This document shows positions 22,808 to 23,385 of a stretch of 23,385 nucleotides of DNA, piece after piece. The position numbers and the translations under genes were made by a program. Position 1 is the first letter of the stretch. Each line of letters opens with the position of its first letter. The notes beneath the pieces are model-generated. The model was not told the origin of the DNA. It saw nothing but the letters and a program-made list of their open reading frames with translations, and did no database searches. Source of the DNA: Actinomycetes bacterium (GTDB lineage: Bacteria; Actinomycetota; Actinomycetes; Propionibacteriales; Nocardioidaceae). Location: the NCBI GenBank assembly GCA_029779385.1, contig JAKPAQ010000464.1, positions 1 through 23,385 on the forward strand, written 5' to 3'.

Positions 22808-23385
22808 GTGCCCCAGTTTGGGCCGAACTCGTTGGCCAAGAGCGGGTCGTAGCGCAACTGGAGAGCGCGGTGGCCGGTCAGATGACGCATGCTTGGCTAT
22901 TCACCGGTCCGCCCGGCTCTGGTAGGTCAAATGCGGCGTTGGCGTTTGCCGCTGCCCTGCAGTGCGAGCAGGGCGGTTGCGGGACCTGTCATTCGTGTAC
23001 AACTGCGGCGGCCAACAGTCACCCCGATATCGCCATCATCAACACGGACGGGCTGAGCATCGGTGTCGATGCGGCCAGGGACGCAGTTCGGCGATCGGCG
23101 TTACATCCGTCGTTGGGGCGCTATCAAATTTTGGTGGTCGAGGACGCGGACCGGCTAACCGACCAAGCCGCGAACGCCCTGTTGAAGTCGATCGAGGAGC
23201 CGGCGCCGGGAACGGTTTGGCTGCTATGCGCCCCGGCGGTCGAGGACGTTCTGATGACGATCCGGTCACGGTGTCGGCCCGTGCTGCTGCGCACCCCGCC
23301 AGTTTCGGCGATCGCCCGACTACTGCACGAACGCGACGGGCTGGACTTGCAGGTCGCTCAGGGGGCTGCGGCGGCCTCACAGGGC
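22804..23385 (+). CDS. holB: DNA polymerase III delta' subunit (3' end cut off)
   Basis: The first 194 codons of the clamp-loader subunit that helps load the sliding clamp are present; the frame is open to the window's last base. The protein begins SAPVWAELVGQERVVAQL. It has a P-loop GPPGSGRS (35-42) in which the usual lysine is Arg41, a zinc-binding set Cys54, Cys59, Cys62 and Cys65, VVEDADRLTDQAANALLKSIEEP (Walker B/sensor region) and the SRC motif in IRSRCRP. A P-loop that has lost its lysine fits delta', which does not need to hydrolyse ATP. The TTG start at 22804 overlaps the tmk stop; no other in-frame start precedes VWAELVGQ. Confidence 0.93.
   Translation, partial: MSAPVWAELVGQERVVAQLESAVAGQMTHAWLFTGPPGSGRSNAALAFAAALQCEQGGCGTCHSCTTAAANSHPDIAIINTDGLSIGVDAARDAVRRSALHPSLGRYQILVVEDADRLTDQAANALLKSIEEPAPGTVWLLCAPAVEDVLMTIRSRCRPVLLRTPPVSAIARLLHERDGLDLQVAQGAAAASQG

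Overview
The window is a stretch of an actinobacterial chromosome. The DNA is GC-rich and densely packed, and GTG and TTG starts are common. The gene order from the HAD hydrolase through the tad-type secretion genes, DECH-box helicase, bldG-like STAS gene, topA, tmk and holB matches a neighbourhood known from Mycobacterium (around Rv3644c-Rv3662c) and Streptomyces (around bldG-topA). That synteny is recalled, not computed. I cannot place the organism below phylum or class. No mobile element, CRISPR array, rRNA or tRNA was seen, and no intergenic gap exceeds about 130 bases.

Left part (1-6745): A biotin ECF transporter (bioM, cut by the window edge, and bioY) is transcribed leftward. It is divergent from a TetR-type regulator that looks like BioQ. 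Two perfect 13-bp palindromes of the BioQ type lie between them, so biotin-responsive control of uptake and of the regulator itself is likely. Next come a GuaB1-type purine enzyme, a LytS-type sensor kinase with no response regulator beside it, and a SAM methyltransferase. A divergent gene encodes a Fic-like protein that appears to lack the catalytic motif. A membrane-anchored HAD-IB phosphatase-like protein converges on it.

Middle (6876-11779): A rightward operon encodes a tad/Flp-pilus-like machine: a CpaE-like ATPase (ssd), the TadA motor, TadB and TadC platform proteins, two tandem DUF4244 pilins, a TadE-like pseudopilin and a second TadE-like protein. The genes are mostly joined by 4-base stop/start overlaps. 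The exception is the first pilin gene, which is bracketed by two hairpins. The downstream hairpin is strong and has two alternative left arms. No prepilin peptidase is present.

Right part (11793-23385): A large DECH-box helicase with a DUF1998 cysteine cluster runs convergently to the pilus operon. Divergent from it are a small methyltransferase, a BldG-like anti-sigma-factor antagonist and, translationally coupled to that, a 489-residue NPPF methyltransferase. An MFS transporter is divergent from topA, which has an AKK-repeat tail encoded by a 51-bp tandem duplication. Then follow aquaporin Z, a Pr6Pr-type membrane protein, thymidylate kinase and the start of the DNA polymerase III delta-prime gene, which runs off the end.

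A feature common to the whole window is a TAnnnT -10-like hexamer placed exactly 6-7 bases before the start codon of at least seven genes that lack a ribosome-binding site. This is the signature of leaderless transcripts. I found no clearly new biological system. The best leads are the duplicated pilin with its bracketing hairpins, the degenerate Fic-like protein, and the BldG-like gene coupled to a methyltransferase instead of to an anti-sigma kinase.
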